A stretch of 64,000 nt of DNA from Scardovia wiggsiae F0424 (GTDB taxonomy: Bacteria > Actinomycetota > Actinomycetes > Actinomycetales > Bifidobacteriaceae). Position 1 is the stretch's first letter, and each line of letters starts with the position of its first letter. The translations under genes and the position numbers were made by a program. Of this stretch, positions 39,901-49,448 are shown in pieces. The notes under the pieces are model-generated. The model was not told the origin of the DNA and made no database searches. It saw only the letters and a program-made list of their open reading frames with translations. The DNA lies in contig NZ_AKCI01000001.1 in NCBI RefSeq assembly GCF_000269605.1, positions 496,001 to 560,000 on the forward strand. The letters run 5' to 3'.

Positions 39901-40188
39901 TCACTGTTTGTCCGTAATGCTGCAAAAGTAAGCGAGGCCGCTGAGGGGCATGATTCAGTAACGGACCTGATCCAGAAAGGCCATGTGAATTTTGTGATCA
40001 ATACTATCTCCAGTTCAAACAGGGATCTGCAGAACGACGGGTTCCTGATCCGCCGTGTGAGCGCCGAGAATGCCATCCCGTGCATGACGAGCTTTGATAC
40101 AGCACGGGCGCTGCTGAGCGTTATGGAATCGCGTACATTCAGGCTGGAAAGCATGGGCGGGCAATGCAGCAGATCGGCGGCTGAGTAA
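36949..40188 (+). CDS. carB: Carbamoyl-phosphate synthase large subunit
   Basis: This subunit carries out the two ATP-dependent steps that make carbamoyl phosphate from bicarbonate and ammonia. The 1079-residue protein is full length and shows the internal duplication: the first half has [22 protein letters not shown] and the second has [20 protein letters not shown]. Each half carries its own ATP-grasp domain. The C-terminal MGS-like allosteric domain ([21 protein letters not shown]) is complete. The ATG at 36949 overlaps the carA stop and GGAGG lies 10-15 bases before it. rarA begins two bases after the stop. Confidence 0.97.
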   Translation: MPKRTDIHKILVVGSGPIVIGQAAEFDYSGSQACQSLREEGYEVVLVNSNPATIMTDTSIADRVYIEPLTTEFLKRVIYKERPDAILGTLGGQTGLNLVVALHNDGVLDEFGVEILGTDLEAINKAEDRELFRSLMNELGEPVPESDIVHTVEDAEKYASELGYPVVVRPAYTLGGTGGGFAHNRQELRRIADAGLKMSPVHQCLIERSIAGFKEIEYEVMRDAHDNAIVVCTMENIDPVGIHTGDSIVTAPVQTLTDRENQMLRDASLRIIRVLKICGGCNVQLALDPDSFSYYVIEVNPRVSRSSALASKATGYPIAKVSAKLAVGLHLDEIINPVTGTSYACFEPALDYIVTKFPRFPFDKFPDADRQLGTQMKATGEVMAIGRTFEESFLKAVRSLETKLDHAQWPDYSELDRQELMERIRRRDDSRIFAVMQWLRNGYSAQEVHDITKIDAFFLSHLQKIIRLENMLRENKGDRDVLRDAKRSGFSDPYIARVWGMDEASIHSMRRKYGIIPVYKMVDTCAGEFASTTPYFYSTYENGSQNESLRSDRKKVVVLGSGPIRIGQGVEFDYATVHCVETLRDEGYEAIVINNNPETVSTDFSISDKLYFDPLTVEDVMHVIDLEQPLGVVVQFGGQTAINIAASLEERGARILGTSLEDIDRAEDRHKFEAALKGLGIPQPEGDTAVTVDEALVIANRIGYPVLVRPSYVLGGRAMEIVHNDGELRVYMATAVKEISHDAPILVDRYIMGRELETDAVADGENVYIPGVMEHIERAGIHSGDSISVYPAQMVPQDVKDTIIDYTARIGRGFHFIGLYNIQFIVDKENRVYVLEVNPRSSRTVPFLSKITGVAMGNIAARAILGQSVRDQGLTPGYRQEPQNAVFVKAPVFSFAKLRSVDTVLGPEMKSTGEALGGDSTLDKALYKALVASGVQIPEHGNVLITVADNDKAEALDLARRFSAIGYGIYATGGTAAYLKRHDSSLFVRNAAKVSEAAEGHDSVTDLIQKGHVNFVINTISSSNRDLQNDGFLIRRVSAENAIPCMTSFDTARALLSVMESRTFRLESMGGQCSRSAAE

Positions 40189-40190
40189 AA

Positions 40191-41615
40191 ATGGCTGGAG
40201 ATAACCTTTTTGATGCTGCTGAAGTACCGGATGGTGTGGCAACACGGCCGCTTGCTGTACGGATGCGCCCTGCATCGCTAGATGAAGTCATAGGGCAGGA
40301 GCATGCGCTCACACAGGGGTCGCCGCTGCGCCGTGTTGCGGCTGAGCCTTCGCATTCGCGGACAGCGCCTACGTCGATTATCCTTTTCGGCCCTCCGGGA
40401 GTAGGGAAGACTACTCTGGCATATATCACAGCGCAGCAGTCGGGGCGTGCTTTTGAAGAGCTTTCAGCAGTTACTTCCGGTGTTAAAGATGTGCGCGAGG
40501 TACTTGCCCGTGCCCATGAACGTCTGGTATCGCAGGGACGGGAAACTGTCCTGTTCATTGATGAAGTCCACCGCTTCTCCAAATCCCAGCAGGATGCCCT
40601 GCTCCCAAGCGTAGAGAACAGGGATGTGACCTTTATAGGCGCTACTACGGAGAACCCGAGTTTTTCCGTTATCCCGCCTCTCCTTTCACGATCAGTAGTG
40701 GTGAAGCTTGAGGGGCTGTCCAACGACAATATACGCGAAATCGTTGAGCGTGCTGTCCGCAGCAGGAAAGGGCTCCACAATGAGGTCCGCATCAGCGATA
40801 CTGCCGTTGATGATATAGTGCGCATGGCCGGAGGGGACGCTCGCAAGTCCCTGACTATCCTTGAGGCTGCTGCCGGTGCTGTTACCGGCGATAGGGAGAG
40901 GGCTAAAGGCAAACGCCGTGCCGTTATCACTTCTGATACTATTTCCCGCGTTATGGATACCGCACAGGTCCGGTACGACCGTGATGGTGACGGCCATTAC
41001 GATGTTGCCAGTGCATTTATCAAATCCATGCGGGGATCCGATGTGGATGCCTCCCTGCATTATCTGGCCCGTATGATCCGTGCGGGGGAGGATCCCCGGT
41101 TCATAGCACGCCGCATTATGATAGCTGCGTCAGAAGAGGTAGGGATGGCAGCCCCGCAGGTACTGGGTATTACGGTTGCCGCTGCACAGGCTGTATCGAT
41201 GATAGGTATGCCGGAAGCGCGGATCATACTCTCGCAGGCTGTAATCGCAGTAGCAACTGCACCTAAGTCAAACGCAAGCTATATGGCGATCGATGCAGCG
41301 CTGGCTGATGTGGATGCGGGGGATATAGGGCAGGTCCCGCTGCATCTGCGCAATGCCCCCACTGCTTTGATGAAGGAGTGGGGGAACCATGACGGCTACA
41401 TTTATGCCCATGATGCACCGCATGATATTGCCCGGCAGGAATATATGCCGGAGGAACTGCGCGGACGTGAATACTACCACCCGAAGCCTAACGGTTATGA
41501 GCGTGAATTGAAGCCGCGGCTTGATACTATCCGTGAGATACTTCATGGCGGCGGCCGGCCGCAGGATCCCGGCCATGCTGGTGAGCAGGATAACAGCAGC
41601 AACAGCAATAAGTGA
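40191..41615 (+). CDS. rarA: Replication-associated recombination protein A (RarA/MgsA)
   Basis: RarA is an AAA+ ATPase related to clamp-loader subunits that acts at stalled replication forks. The 474-residue protein has LAVRMRPASLDEVIGQEH, Walker A GPPGVGKTT, Walker B LFIDEVHRFSKSQQDALLP and the sensor-1 FIGATTENPSFSV. The C-terminal tetramerisation region has AAQVLGITV-like and APKSNASYMAIDAA segments. The last ~30 residues are polar and low-complexity. The ATG lies two bases after the carB stop, so the gene depends on the car transcript unless it has an internal promoter. Confidence 0.94.
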   Translation: MAGDNLFDAAEVPDGVATRPLAVRMRPASLDEVIGQEHALTQGSPLRRVAAEPSHSRTAPTSIILFGPPGVGKTTLAYITAQQSGRAFEELSAVTSGVKDVREVLARAHERLVSQGRETVLFIDEVHRFSKSQQDALLPSVENRDVTFIGATTENPSFSVIPPLLSRSVVVKLEGLSNDNIREIVERAVRSRKGLHNEVRISDTAVDDIVRMAGGDARKSLTILEAAAGAVTGDRERAKGKRRAVITSDTISRVMDTAQVRYDRDGDGHYDVASAFIKSMRGSDVDASLHYLARMIRAGEDPRFIARRIMIAASEEVGMAAPQVLGITVAAAQAVSMIGMPEARIILSQAVIAVATAPKSNASYMAIDAALADVDAGDIGQVPLHLRNAPTALMKEWGNHDGYIYAHDAPHDIARQEYMPEELRGREYYHPKPNGYERELKPRLDTIREILHGGGRPQDPGHAGEQDNSSNSNK

Positions 41616-41644
41616 TGCTGTAACCACAGCCGGATCCCTGACGG

Positions 41645-41688
41645 CAGTAAAAATAATAAAATGGGCTTGGAGCTGTGGCCCCAAGCCC
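41645..41688 (-). terminator. Rho-independent terminator of the Gly/Ser-rich protein gene
   Basis: The arms GGGCTTGG (41663-41670) and CCAAGCCC (41681-41688) form a hairpin. Read on the minus strand, a T-rich tail (ATTTTATTATTTTTAC) follows, so it terminates the minus-strand gene. It also lies just after rarA. Confidence 0.7.
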
Positions 41689-41731
41689 GCTATCATAATC
41701 CAGATGGCAATAAATAGTATTTATCTGCTAA

Positions 41732-42376
41732 TCAATGAGAATCGCCGGACGATCCTGAATCAGCTCCATTAGTCCCTGAGGGCATCCCCGGTGCCGTATT
41801 CTGATTCGCCGACGAATTACCACCTCCATTGCTGCCGGGGCCAGCCGGGGCTGACCCGCTTTGACTGTTTCCTGAGTTCAAACCCGGTGCCCCATTGGGA
41901 GCTGAATTCCCCTGTGAGCCTGAGTTTGAACTGCCCGGTGTACCTGTGCCGTTCTGGGTATTCCCCTGTGAACCGTTGCTACCCGGGCCGCTGTTAGATC
42001 CTGTGCTTCCCGGCCCCTGCCCCATGCCGCCCCGGGAACCTCCCGACCCGCCGCCCGGTATCCCATTGCTTGAAGCTGAAGCTGCCCCCGCAGCTGCTGT
42101 ATAGATCGCCCCTCCGGCTGCGCCTCCTGCGAGGCCGCATGCCAGGGCCACTCCTGCTGCCAGAAGCACTACCTTATTGCTTCGCTTTTGTGTGCCCTGC
42201 ACTGCAGCTGCTGCCGGTGCTGCACCCGATGCGAAGCTTTCCGGTTGGGCAGCGTACTGCATATTGGTGGGGTTATCAGCATAATCAGTCTTAGGAAGGG
42301 CGGCAGTTCCTGCTGCATACGTATCTGCAGAAGCCTTCTTAGCAGAAGCTTCATCATTATAGTCTGGTGTACTCAT
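41732..42376 (-). CDS. Single-pass membrane protein with a long Gly/Ser/Asn-rich tail
   Basis: The 214-residue protein is not recognised. The N-terminal ~68 residues are polar and Ala-rich, followed by a basic KRSNK stop, one hydrophobic segment VVLLAAGVALACGLAGGAAGGAI with glycine-zipper spacing, and a ~120-residue tail made almost only of Gly, Ser, Asn, Pro, Gln and Thr. The N-terminus has no signal-peptide character, so the likely topology is cytoplasmic N-terminus and external tail. The start is well supported by GAAAGGA. Similar membrane anchors precede serine-protease domains in actinobacterial HtrA proteins, but no protease domain is present. Confidence 0.7.
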   Translation of the reverse strand: MSTPDYNDEASAKKASADTYAAGTAALPKTDYADNPTNMQYAAQPESFASGAAPAAAAVQGTQKRSNKVVLLAAGVALACGLAGGAAGGAIYTAAAGAASASSNGIPGGGSGGSRGGMGQGPGSTGSNSGPGSNGSQGNTQNGTGTPGSSNSGSQGNSAPNGAPGLNSGNSQSGSAPAGPGSNGGGNSSANQNTAPGMPSGTNGADSGSSGDSH

Positions 42377-42611
42377 TGTTTTCCTTTCAGCATGAGCGCC
42401 GTATTTTTAATTATGGGTACCAGATGTCCTGGCAATACCTATTACAATGCTTCTTCCTCAAAGCAATCTCCATCAAAACTGATATAGATTTAATAATTAA
42501 CTTCTAAAATTCGGGATTAAAACTGAATGTAAGCTGATAAGGATAATACTGTTCGGAGAACTCAGCTGCATAACGGATAGAAGAATCTTGTACGGGTATT
42601 AGTATAACGGT

Positions 42612-44291
42612 ATGGAAACAAGTGGAGAGCTTACTTTTGCTTTGGCTCAGATCAATACGTGTGTTGGCGACCTCGACGGGAATGCCGCTAAGATCCTGGG
42701 CTACTCGCGTACCGCTGCGGAGAAAAACGCGGATATCGTCCTTTTCCCGGAGATGGCCGTAACGGGGTATCCTATTGAGGACCTTGCCTTTCGCAATACC
42801 TTCCGCAAAGCGGCAGATACAGCGGTCGGGAATATAGCCCGGTCCCTTAAAGAAGAAGGATTGGGGCAGCTATACGTCGTCCTGGGCACAGTAGGTACAG
42901 ACAGCAGCGGGAAGCCGCGCAACAGGCTGCTGGTTATCCATAACGGTACAGTCGAAGCCCAGTATGATAAGCATTTTTTGCCTAATTACGGCGTATTCGA
43001 TGAATTCAGGATTTTTGCACCTGGGCAGGACGACCTTATCCTCACAGTAAAAGGCAGGCGGATAGGTTTCGCTATCTGCGAGGATATATGGCAGGATGGG
43101 GGGACTGTTGAAAAACTGGCGCATAAAGGTATTGATATCCTGGCAACTATCAACGGTTCGCCATATGAGGAAGGCAAGTCCCATACCCGTGTTGACCTGT
43201 GCAGGCGGCGTGCCCGGCAGGTCAATGCCCCCGTTATCTACCTTAATCAGGTAGGGGGGCAGGACGACCTTGTCTTTGACGGGGCCAGCTTTATTGTCAG
43301 CAGGGACGGATCAGTCATTGGACGGTCCAGACAGTTTGCCGAAGATCTGGGTCTCTGGACGTATACTGCGCCTGAAAGCGTCTCCGGCCCCGGATCCGGT
43401 GCTGATACCGGAATGCAGACAGCACCCGTGATGGATCCTGATGAAGAAGTTTATACGGCATGCGTTACCGGCTTGCACGATTATATGGAAAAGAACCGCT
43501 TCACCGGTGTGGTCCTGGGGCTGTCCGGCGGTATAGATTCAGCTCTTGTTGCGGCCATGGCAGCTGATGCCTGCGGCGGGGAAAATGTATGGGGGCTCTC
43601 CATGCCCAGCATGTATTCATCTGACGGGTCTAAAGATGACGCCGCTGATCTGGCCTCACGCATCCATGCACATTATGAGATACAGCCTATTGAGCCTTTA
43701 TTCAAAGTTTTTGAGAGACAGACAGGTGTTGACGGCGTAGCTGCCGAAAACCTTCAGGCGCGTATACGCGGTGTACTGGTGATGGCCTATTCTAATTCAA
43801 AAGGCCTTCTGGCCCTTGCTACAGGGAATAAATCCGAGCTTGCCTGCGGATATTCTACGATCTATGGTGATGCTGTCGGCGGTTATGCGCCTATCAAAGA
43901 TATATTGAAAACCAAAGTATGGCAGCTTGCACGGTGGCGTAATAATGCGGCACGCTGCAGGGGAGAGGTGCCTCCCATCCCGGAGAATTCCATCACGAAG
44001 GCCCCGAGTGCTGAATTGAGGCCGGGGCAGAAGGATTCTGATTCGCTGCCGGAATATGCATTGCTTGATAAAGTCTTAGAGGCATACATTGAAAAAGTCC
44101 ATGGGCGTGCAGACCTCCTTGATGACGGTTTTGATGCGCAAACAGTCAATACCGTCATGCGCCTTGTGGACCAGGCAGAGTGGAAGCGGCGCCAGTATCC
44201 GCTGGGTCCCAAAGTCACAGCCCTGGCTTTTGGCCGCGACCGCCGCCTTCCTGTGACCAGCGCATTCCGGGAGGACCGGCCGCGGGGGTGA
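42612..44291 (+). CDS. nadE: Glutamine-dependent NAD+ synthetase
   Basis: This enzyme amidates nicotinate adenine dinucleotide to NAD+, taking ammonia from glutamine. The 559-residue protein fuses an N-terminal nitrilase-type glutaminase domain (catalytic Glu in FPEMAVTGY, Lys in DKHFLPNYGVFDE, Cys in GFAICEDIW) to a C-terminal synthetase domain with the PP-loop GLSGGIDSALVAAMA and the LATGNKSELA motif. The tail KRRQYPLGPKVTALAFGRDRRLP closes the active site. No clear ribosome site is seen before the ATG at 42612. Confidence 0.95.
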   Translation: METSGELTFALAQINTCVGDLDGNAAKILGYSRTAAEKNADIVLFPEMAVTGYPIEDLAFRNTFRKAADTAVGNIARSLKEEGLGQLYVVLGTVGTDSSGKPRNRLLVIHNGTVEAQYDKHFLPNYGVFDEFRIFAPGQDDLILTVKGRRIGFAICEDIWQDGGTVEKLAHKGIDILATINGSPYEEGKSHTRVDLCRRRARQVNAPVIYLNQVGGQDDLVFDGASFIVSRDGSVIGRSRQFAEDLGLWTYTAPESVSGPGSGADTGMQTAPVMDPDEEVYTACVTGLHDYMEKNRFTGVVLGLSGGIDSALVAAMAADACGGENVWGLSMPSMYSSDGSKDDAADLASRIHAHYEIQPIEPLFKVFERQTGVDGVAAENLQARIRGVLVMAYSNSKGLLALATGNKSELACGYSTIYGDAVGGYAPIKDILKTKVWQLARWRNNAARCRGEVPPIPENSITKAPSAELRPGQKDSDSLPEYALLDKVLEAYIEKVHGRADLLDDGFDAQTVNTVMRLVDQAEWKRRQYPLGPKVTALAFGRDRRLPVTSAFREDRPRG

Positions 44292-44327
44292 TGCCGGGCT
44301 GCGGCAGGCCAGAAGACGTAAAAGCAC

Positions 44328-44942
44328 CTATCTCAGCTGTGTTGAGATGATCAGAATGCAGAAAACCAGGAAATATATGTTCCCGGAGTATAGGAAAATG
44401 CGTTCAAAAAGGCCGAAATATTTTTTCATAACCGGCAGGACCATTCCCAAAATAAGGGTACTCAGCCCTATCCTGACGATATATTCGATCGCCTTAAGGA
44501 CAACAAAAAATCCCATACTTACCGGCTTAAGATAATCCGTCATATTGAGTATGAGGATAGCTAATGCAGTGAACTGGAGTACTGCAAACAGAAGATGCAG
44601 CCTCCCTTGTGCAGTTTTTGGCGCCCCTTCAATATCAGTAGGGAACACAGCTACCCCTATGAAACCGACCAGCGTAAAAATGAGCATAATAATTGCGATA
44701 CTTTTGAAAGTAAATACATACTTCCATGCGACGAGGGCGATCGCTATAAAGATATTCCGTATAATGCCCGAATATCCGGCAAGAAGGAAATATTTCCTGC
44801 CCTGCCCTACGCCGTAATCACTGACCGCATGATGTATCGGACTGTAAATGTGCTTATTGGCTATGTGAAGATAGGCCATTATCCCCAGGTAGAAAATTAT
44901 GCAGAGAATGGAAATGGAAGCGCTGAAAATTGCCATAAGCAT
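44328..44942 (-). CDS. DUF998 family integral membrane protein
   Basis: The 204-residue protein has about six hydrophobic segments and is almost free of polar domains. Features of the DUF998 family are visible: an HHAVSDYGVG motif after the first helix, VAVFPTDIEG, and RLHLLFAVLQFTALAI in the middle. Function is unknown. Codon use is AT-richer by eye than its neighbours, and the gene lies beside a glycosyltransferase in what looks like an accessory stretch. It is convergent with nadE, 36 bases apart. Confidence 0.78.
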   Translation of the reverse strand: MLMAIFSASISILCIIFYLGIMAYLHIANKHIYSPIHHAVSDYGVGQGRKYFLLAGYSGIIRNIFIAIALVAWKYVFTFKSIAIIMLIFTLVGFIGVAVFPTDIEGAPKTAQGRLHLLFAVLQFTALAILILNMTDYLKPVSMGFFVVLKAIEYIVRIGLSTLILGMVLPVMKKYFGLFERIFLYSGNIYFLVFCILIISTQLR

Positions 44943-45039
44943 CCCTTTTGATATAAGCTATACACATATTTATATTAATATACCTGAAAACCTCTGTAAA
45001 CCTGTTATGGCCAATATACAGCCTTGTCGGAAAGGAACC

Positions 45040-45465
45040 ATGGTTGTGGACAAAGATACAGCTGGCACTGTGAAAGGTAGCAGCAACAGCGAAAATCCCG
45101 GGGAAAAGGGCCGCATTGATATTGAGGCGCTGAGGAAAGAGCTGCCGCCGGTCAGCAATGATGAATTGCCTGATCTGTCCGACGGGAAGAAGTGGTATTA
45201 CAATACTCGTACCGGTGACATAGAACACGGCAAACTGTCCTCATTTACCCATCGCATGGGTCCGTATGATACGCGCGAGGATGCAGAACGTGCTTTGAAG
45301 ATAGCCCGTGCGCGCAACGATATATGGGAAGCTGAAGATAAGGAATGGGCAGGGGATGACTCCCAGGATACTGACAGCCCTAAAGAGGCCTCACGAACTG
45401 GAGGTAGCAGCACAGACCATGACCCTGCCCGGAACTCAGACAGCGATAATCCTTCATGGATCTGA
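45040..45465 (+). CDS. Small SPOR-like domain protein
   Basis: The 141-residue soluble protein has a central segment that resembles a small actinobacterial family annotated as SPOR-domain: KKWYYNTRTGDIEHG, then HRMGPYDTREDAERALKIARARNDIWE. Both ends are polar and low-complexity. I set the start at the ATG at 45040 because AAAGG precedes it. The open frame extends further upstream through AT-rich sequence without resemblance. The SPOR link is to peptidoglycan binding in other proteins. With no signal peptide here, a cytoplasmic role is equally possible. Confidence 0.75.
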   Translation: MVVDKDTAGTVKGSSNSENPGEKGRIDIEALRKELPPVSNDELPDLSDGKKWYYNTRTGDIEHGKLSSFTHRMGPYDTREDAERALKIARARNDIWEAEDKEWAGDDSQDTDSPKEASRTGGSSTDHDPARNSDSDNPSWI

Positions 45466-45494
45466 CCGTACGGACAGTTCCACGCAGCACAGCA

Positions 45495-46745
45495 TCAGCC
45501 GTAATTGGTAATGATCCAGTCTGCAGCGTTTTCCGTTCCATGTTCCTGTTTGAGTACAGCCCCTATCTTTTCCGATTGCCCGCGGATACCAGCTTCTTTA
45601 AGCATATGAAAGTGCTGTTTTAATTTCTCCGCTGTAAGCGCCTGCTCGGAGATCGGTTTTAATGCATACCCTTTACGGTACAGGTACTGTGCCCAGAAAG
45701 GCTGATCGCCTGAACACGGCATTATCAGCTGCGGTATACCTGCCCTTAATGCCGCTGCTGATGTCCCTGCCCCGCCATGGTGGAAAACTGCACAGCATCT
45801 GTTGAACAGAAGGTCATGCGGCGCCTGCTCTGCCGCAAAAATCAGGTCATTGCCGCTGAAGTCAATAGAGCTGTTGCCTGTCAGGAGGACGATACGCTGC
45901 CCTGTTGCCTGCGCAGCGCTTTCCAGCATATCCATGAAACGGTGCGGATTTTTTAATACGATACTGCTGAAAGTAACGGCTACAGGTTCGGGCCCGGAGT
46001 ATATGAACTGTTCAAGTTTTTTGTCCAGTGCATCCTGTGTGTTGAGGAAGAAGAACCCCGGCAGCCGGACATGGCCTTCCCAATCGGTAACATCTGAGAA
46101 GAGGCTTGGGCTTATCGGGTAGATAATCGGTATTTCCTGGCCTTCCCGATAATATGTATACGCTCCGGTTTTACGCGCAGGAAGGCCCAGGGTATCATGC
46201 CGGAACTGGTTGATCAGGGATATCTGCGCTGATTCGCTTCTGCGGTTCACCAAATAGGTTTTGCGGTTAAGGAACGGTCCAAAATTATGATAAGACGAGA
46301 CCGCAGGGCAGGGGAAGCTGCTTATCGGGTAAAGAACCGGGGCAGGAGGCATGCTGACACAGGGTATGCCGAGTTTAACAGCCACATCAACAGCACCCAG
46401 GGCTTTAGGGTGGTAGACAATGAGATCGGCTCCCTGGGCAGCAGTATAGTAATCGTCCATCGTTGCACGGTAACCGGGGTTGATAACTTCCCTGACAAGT
46501 TTCAGTGTAGTCTTCATATGGCGGATGGGTTCCTGCGAAACCGCCTTTCCTTCAGGGGTCCGGATAATTTGCATCAGATCGAGGGAAGCCGGATAAAAGC
46601 TGACGCCTTCTTTTTCGATGGCTTCCCTGAAGCTGCTGCCGGCGGCAATAACGCTATGGTGCCCGCGGCGGTCCAATTCTTTTGCCAGTGCCAGGAATGG
46701 CTGGACATCACCTCTGGTGCCAGCTGTCAGGAAACATATCTTCAT
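45495..46745 (-). CDS. Family 1 glycosyltransferase (UGT/MGT type)
   Basis: The 416-residue protein of the GT-B fold starts with MKICFLTAGTRGDVQPFLALA, which binds the acceptor side. It carries the nucleotide-sugar motif CCAVFHHGGAGTSAAALRAGIPQLIMP followed by DQPFWAQYLYRKG in the C-terminal domain. This is the pattern of bacterial/fungal sterol, macrolide and lipid glycosyltransferases. The acceptor is unknown. No other sugar-pathway genes are adjacent, so it may modify a lipid or an imported small molecule. The last strand-end is complete and no frameshift is seen. It converges on the SPOR-like gene. Confidence 0.85.
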   Translation of the reverse strand: MKICFLTAGTRGDVQPFLALAKELDRRGHHSVIAAGSSFREAIEKEGVSFYPASLDLMQIIRTPEGKAVSQEPIRHMKTTLKLVREVINPGYRATMDDYYTAAQGADLIVYHPKALGAVDVAVKLGIPCVSMPPAPVLYPISSFPCPAVSSYHNFGPFLNRKTYLVNRRSESAQISLINQFRHDTLGLPARKTGAYTYYREGQEIPIIYPISPSLFSDVTDWEGHVRLPGFFFLNTQDALDKKLEQFIYSGPEPVAVTFSSIVLKNPHRFMDMLESAAQATGQRIVLLTGNSSIDFSGNDLIFAAEQAPHDLLFNRCCAVFHHGGAGTSAAALRAGIPQLIMPCSGDQPFWAQYLYRKGYALKPISEQALTAEKLKQHFHMLKEAGIRGQSEKIGAVLKQEHGTENAADWIITNYG

Positions 46746-46833
46746 AAGGACCTATCCAGGATAGTTTTACAGTATATACAATAATCTTACTGTACTGTAT
46801 GTGACGCTATACCGCGGACAGCAGCCAGGCTGA

Positions 46834-46849
46834 TGTGAGCAACGTCACG
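46834..46849. promoter_or_regulatory. CRP/FNR-type operator candidate upstream of pflB
   Basis: TGTGAGCAACGTCACG fits the CRP/FNR-family pattern TGTGA-N6-TCACA with one mismatch. It lies 114 bases before the pflB start in the spacer from the divergent glycosyltransferase gene. A CRP/FNR regulator controlling pyruvate formate-lyase would make sense, but no such gene is in the window. Confidence 0.45.
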
Positions 46850-46896
46850 CATTCTTTCATTTCTGGGCTTAATACTGGCGGTTTTTGGAACTGCCT

Positions 46897-46921
46897 ACCG
46901 GATAAAATAAAAGTATCCGGT
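46897..46921. promoter_or_regulatory. Inverted repeat in the pflB promoter region
   Basis: ACCGGATA and TATCCGGT are exact eight-base arms around an AT-rich nine-base spacer, ending 41 bases before the pflB start. The spacer region resembles a -10 element, so a repressor here would cover the promoter. Confidence 0.4.
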
Positions 46922-46962
46922 GCATAGCTGCATCGTAAAACGACACACATTAAGGAGTGCGT

Positions 46963-49320
46963 ATGACAGCAACAGAAAAAGCAGTTGCTTCTGAAGAGGA
47001 TCTCCGCGCTGAAGCGTGGGACGGCTTCGTTGGAGGAAACTGGCAGAATGATATTGATGTGCGTGATTTTATTCAGAAGAATTACACGCCATATGAGGGT
47101 GATGAGTCATTCCTGGAACCTGCCACGGAAAAGACCCGCCATCTGTGGAAGAAGCTTGATGACGAATATCTGGCAGTAGAGCGCAGGCAGCGTGTGTATG
47201 ATGTAGATACGCATACGCCGGCGGATATTGATGCTTTCCCTGCCGGATACATTGATGACCAGGATGACGTTATTGTCGGACTTCAGACAGATGTCCCGTG
47301 CAAACGCGCTATGATGCCTAACGGCGGCTGGCGTATGGTAGAGCAGGCTATTATTGAGGCAGGCAAGGAGCCTGATCCTGAGATCAAGAAGATTTTCACG
47401 CGGTACCGCAAAACCCACAATGACGGTGTTTTCGGCGTATATACTGCACGTATCAAGCGTGCACGCCACAACAAGATCCTTACCGGCCTTCCGGATGCTT
47501 ATGGGCGTGGCCGCATTATTGGTGATTACCGCCGTGTGGCGCTGTACGGTGTCAATACCCTGATCGCTTTCAAAAAGCGCGACAAGGATTCCATACCGTA
47601 CCGCAATGATTTCACAGAACCGGAGATCGAACACTGGATCCGTTTCCGCGAAGAGCATGACGAGCAGATCAAAGCCCTGAAAAAGCTTGTCGTCCTGGGA
47701 AATGAGTACGGGCTTGACCTGAGCCGCCCTGCACGCACGGCCAGGGAAGCTGTGCAATGGACATATATGGGTTATCTGGCCTCTGTAAAGAGCCAGGACG
47801 GTGCGGCAATGTCTATTGGCCGCCTGAGCGCTTTCTTCGACTGCTATTTCGAGCGCGACCTGAAGAATGGCATCATCAATGAGCAGGATGCACAGGAGAT
47901 CATCGACAATATCGTTATGAAGCTCCGTATCGTCCGCTTCCTTCGCACCAAGGATTACGACAACATCTTCTCCGGGGATCCGTACTGGGCAACATGGTCA
48001 GATGCGGGCTTCGCCGATGACGGGCGTACCCTGGTTACCAAGACTTCTTTCCGCCTGCTCAATACCCTGACACTTGACCATCTTGGGCCCGGGCCTGAGC
48101 CGAATATCACCATTTTCTGGGATCCTAAGCTTCCCGAAGGGTATAAGCGGTTCTGCGCCAAGATCTCTATTGATACTTCTGCTATCCAGTATGAGTCCGA
48201 TAAGGATATCCGCAGCCACTGGGGCGATGACGCAGCTATTGCCTGCTGTGTTTCCCCGATGCGCGTGGGTAAGCAGATGCAGTTCTTTGCTGCGCGTGTG
48301 AACACGGCTAAAGCATTCCTTTATGCCCTTAATGACGGGCGTGATGAGATGACAGGCCTGCGTGTTATTGATGAAGGCGTCCTGTCCCCGCTGCAGTTCA
48401 ATGAAGACGGATCCCTCAGCTTCGAGTCTGTTGTAGCCAACTATGAGAAGGCTCTTGAATGGCTGTCGGAGACTTATGTTGAGGCTCTGAACATCATCCA
48501 TTACATGCATGATAAGTATGCTTACGAGGCTATTGAAATGGCGCTCCACGACAAAGAGGTATACCGTACCCTTGGCTGCGGTATGTCTGGCCTGTCGATC
48601 GCTGCCGACTCCCTGTCCGCTGTCAAGTACGCCAAGGTCTATCCCATCTACAACAAAGATGCGGAGGGTACCCCTGAGTATGTTGAGGGTGCGGACGACG
48701 ACCTGATCGTCAACTTCAGGACTGACGGCGAATTCCCGGTCTACGGCAATGACGATGACCGCGCCGACGACCTTGCCAAGTGGGTAGTATCCACTGTTAT
48801 GGGCCAGGTCCGCCGCCTTCCTGTATACCGTGACGCAGTGCCGACCCAGTCTATCCTTACTATCACTTCCAATGTTGAGTATGGCAAGAATACGGGATCC
48901 TTCCCGTCAGGGCATAAGAAGGGCACTCCGTTTGCCCCGGGCGCAAACCCGGAGAACGGCATGGATTCGCACGGCATGCTTCCTTCCATGTACTCAGTCG
49001 GCAAGCTTGATTATGATGATGCCCTTGACGGCATTTCGCTGACGAATACGATCACCCCTGACGGCCTTGGCCGCGATGAGGATGACCGCATCACCAACCT
49101 TGTAGGTATCCTGGATTCCGGCAACGGGCATGGGCTGTACCATGCAAATATCAACGTCCTGCGCAAGGAACAGCTTGAGGATGCTGTCGAGAACCCCGAG
49201 AAGTATCCGCACCTGACAGTGCGTGTATCCGGATATGCCGTGAACTTTGTCAAGCTGACGAAGGAACAGCAGCTGGATGTTATCTCACGTACATTCCATC
49301 AGGGAGCTGTAACTGATTAA
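46963..49320 (+). CDS. pflB: Formate C-acetyltransferase (pyruvate formate-lyase)
   Basis: PFL splits pyruvate with CoA into acetyl-CoA and formate under anaerobic conditions, yielding extra ATP and less lactate. The 785-residue glycyl-radical enzyme has the adjacent catalytic cysteines at 428-429 ([11 protein letters not shown]) and the radical glycine at 757 (RVSGYAVNF). The ATG at 46963 is preceded by AAGGAG at 46952-46957. The activating enzyme is encoded downstream. This gene pair and its large size are typical of fermentative bifidobacteria-like organisms. Confidence 0.97.
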   Translation: MTATEKAVASEEDLRAEAWDGFVGGNWQNDIDVRDFIQKNYTPYEGDESFLEPATEKTRHLWKKLDDEYLAVERRQRVYDVDTHTPADIDAFPAGYIDDQDDVIVGLQTDVPCKRAMMPNGGWRMVEQAIIEAGKEPDPEIKKIFTRYRKTHNDGVFGVYTARIKRARHNKILTGLPDAYGRGRIIGDYRRVALYGVNTLIAFKKRDKDSIPYRNDFTEPEIEHWIRFREEHDEQIKALKKLVVLGNEYGLDLSRPARTAREAVQWTYMGYLASVKSQDGAAMSIGRLSAFFDCYFERDLKNGIINEQDAQEIIDNIVMKLRIVRFLRTKDYDNIFSGDPYWATWSDAGFADDGRTLVTKTSFRLLNTLTLDHLGPGPEPNITIFWDPKLPEGYKRFCAKISIDTSAIQYESDKDIRSHWGDDAAIACCVSPMRVGKQMQFFAARVNTAKAFLYALNDGRDEMTGLRVIDEGVLSPLQFNEDGSLSFESVVANYEKALEWLSETYVEALNIIHYMHDKYAYEAIEMALHDKEVYRTLGCGMSGLSIAADSLSAVKYAKVYPIYNKDAEGTPEYVEGADDDLIVNFRTDGEFPVYGNDDDRADDLAKWVVSTVMGQVRRLPVYRDAVPTQSILTITSNVEYGKNTGSFPSGHKKGTPFAPGANPENGMDSHGMLPSMYSVGKLDYDDALDGISLTNTITPDGLGRDEDDRITNLVGILDSGNGHGLYHANINVLRKEQLEDAVENPEKYPHLTVRVSGYAVNFVKLTKEQQLDVISRTFHQGAVTD

Positions 49321-49398
49321 TCTCAGCTGCCGCAGGTACTGCGATGCTGCGGCCATTTAGGCCGTACACAAGACAGGCAAGCAGGATGCGGCTTTTAC

Positions 49399-49427
49399 GG
49401 GGAGGAGGCCGTTCCGGCCTCCTCCCC
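49399..49427 (+). terminator. Perfect hairpin between pflB and pflA
   Basis: Arms 49399-49410 and 49416-49427 form a perfect 12-base GC-rich stem with loop GTTCC. No T-run follows. It is more likely a processing or attenuation element that keeps pflA levels below pflB than a full terminator. Confidence 0.55.
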
Positions 49428-49448
49428 TCTATCGCTAGGGGAACAAGG

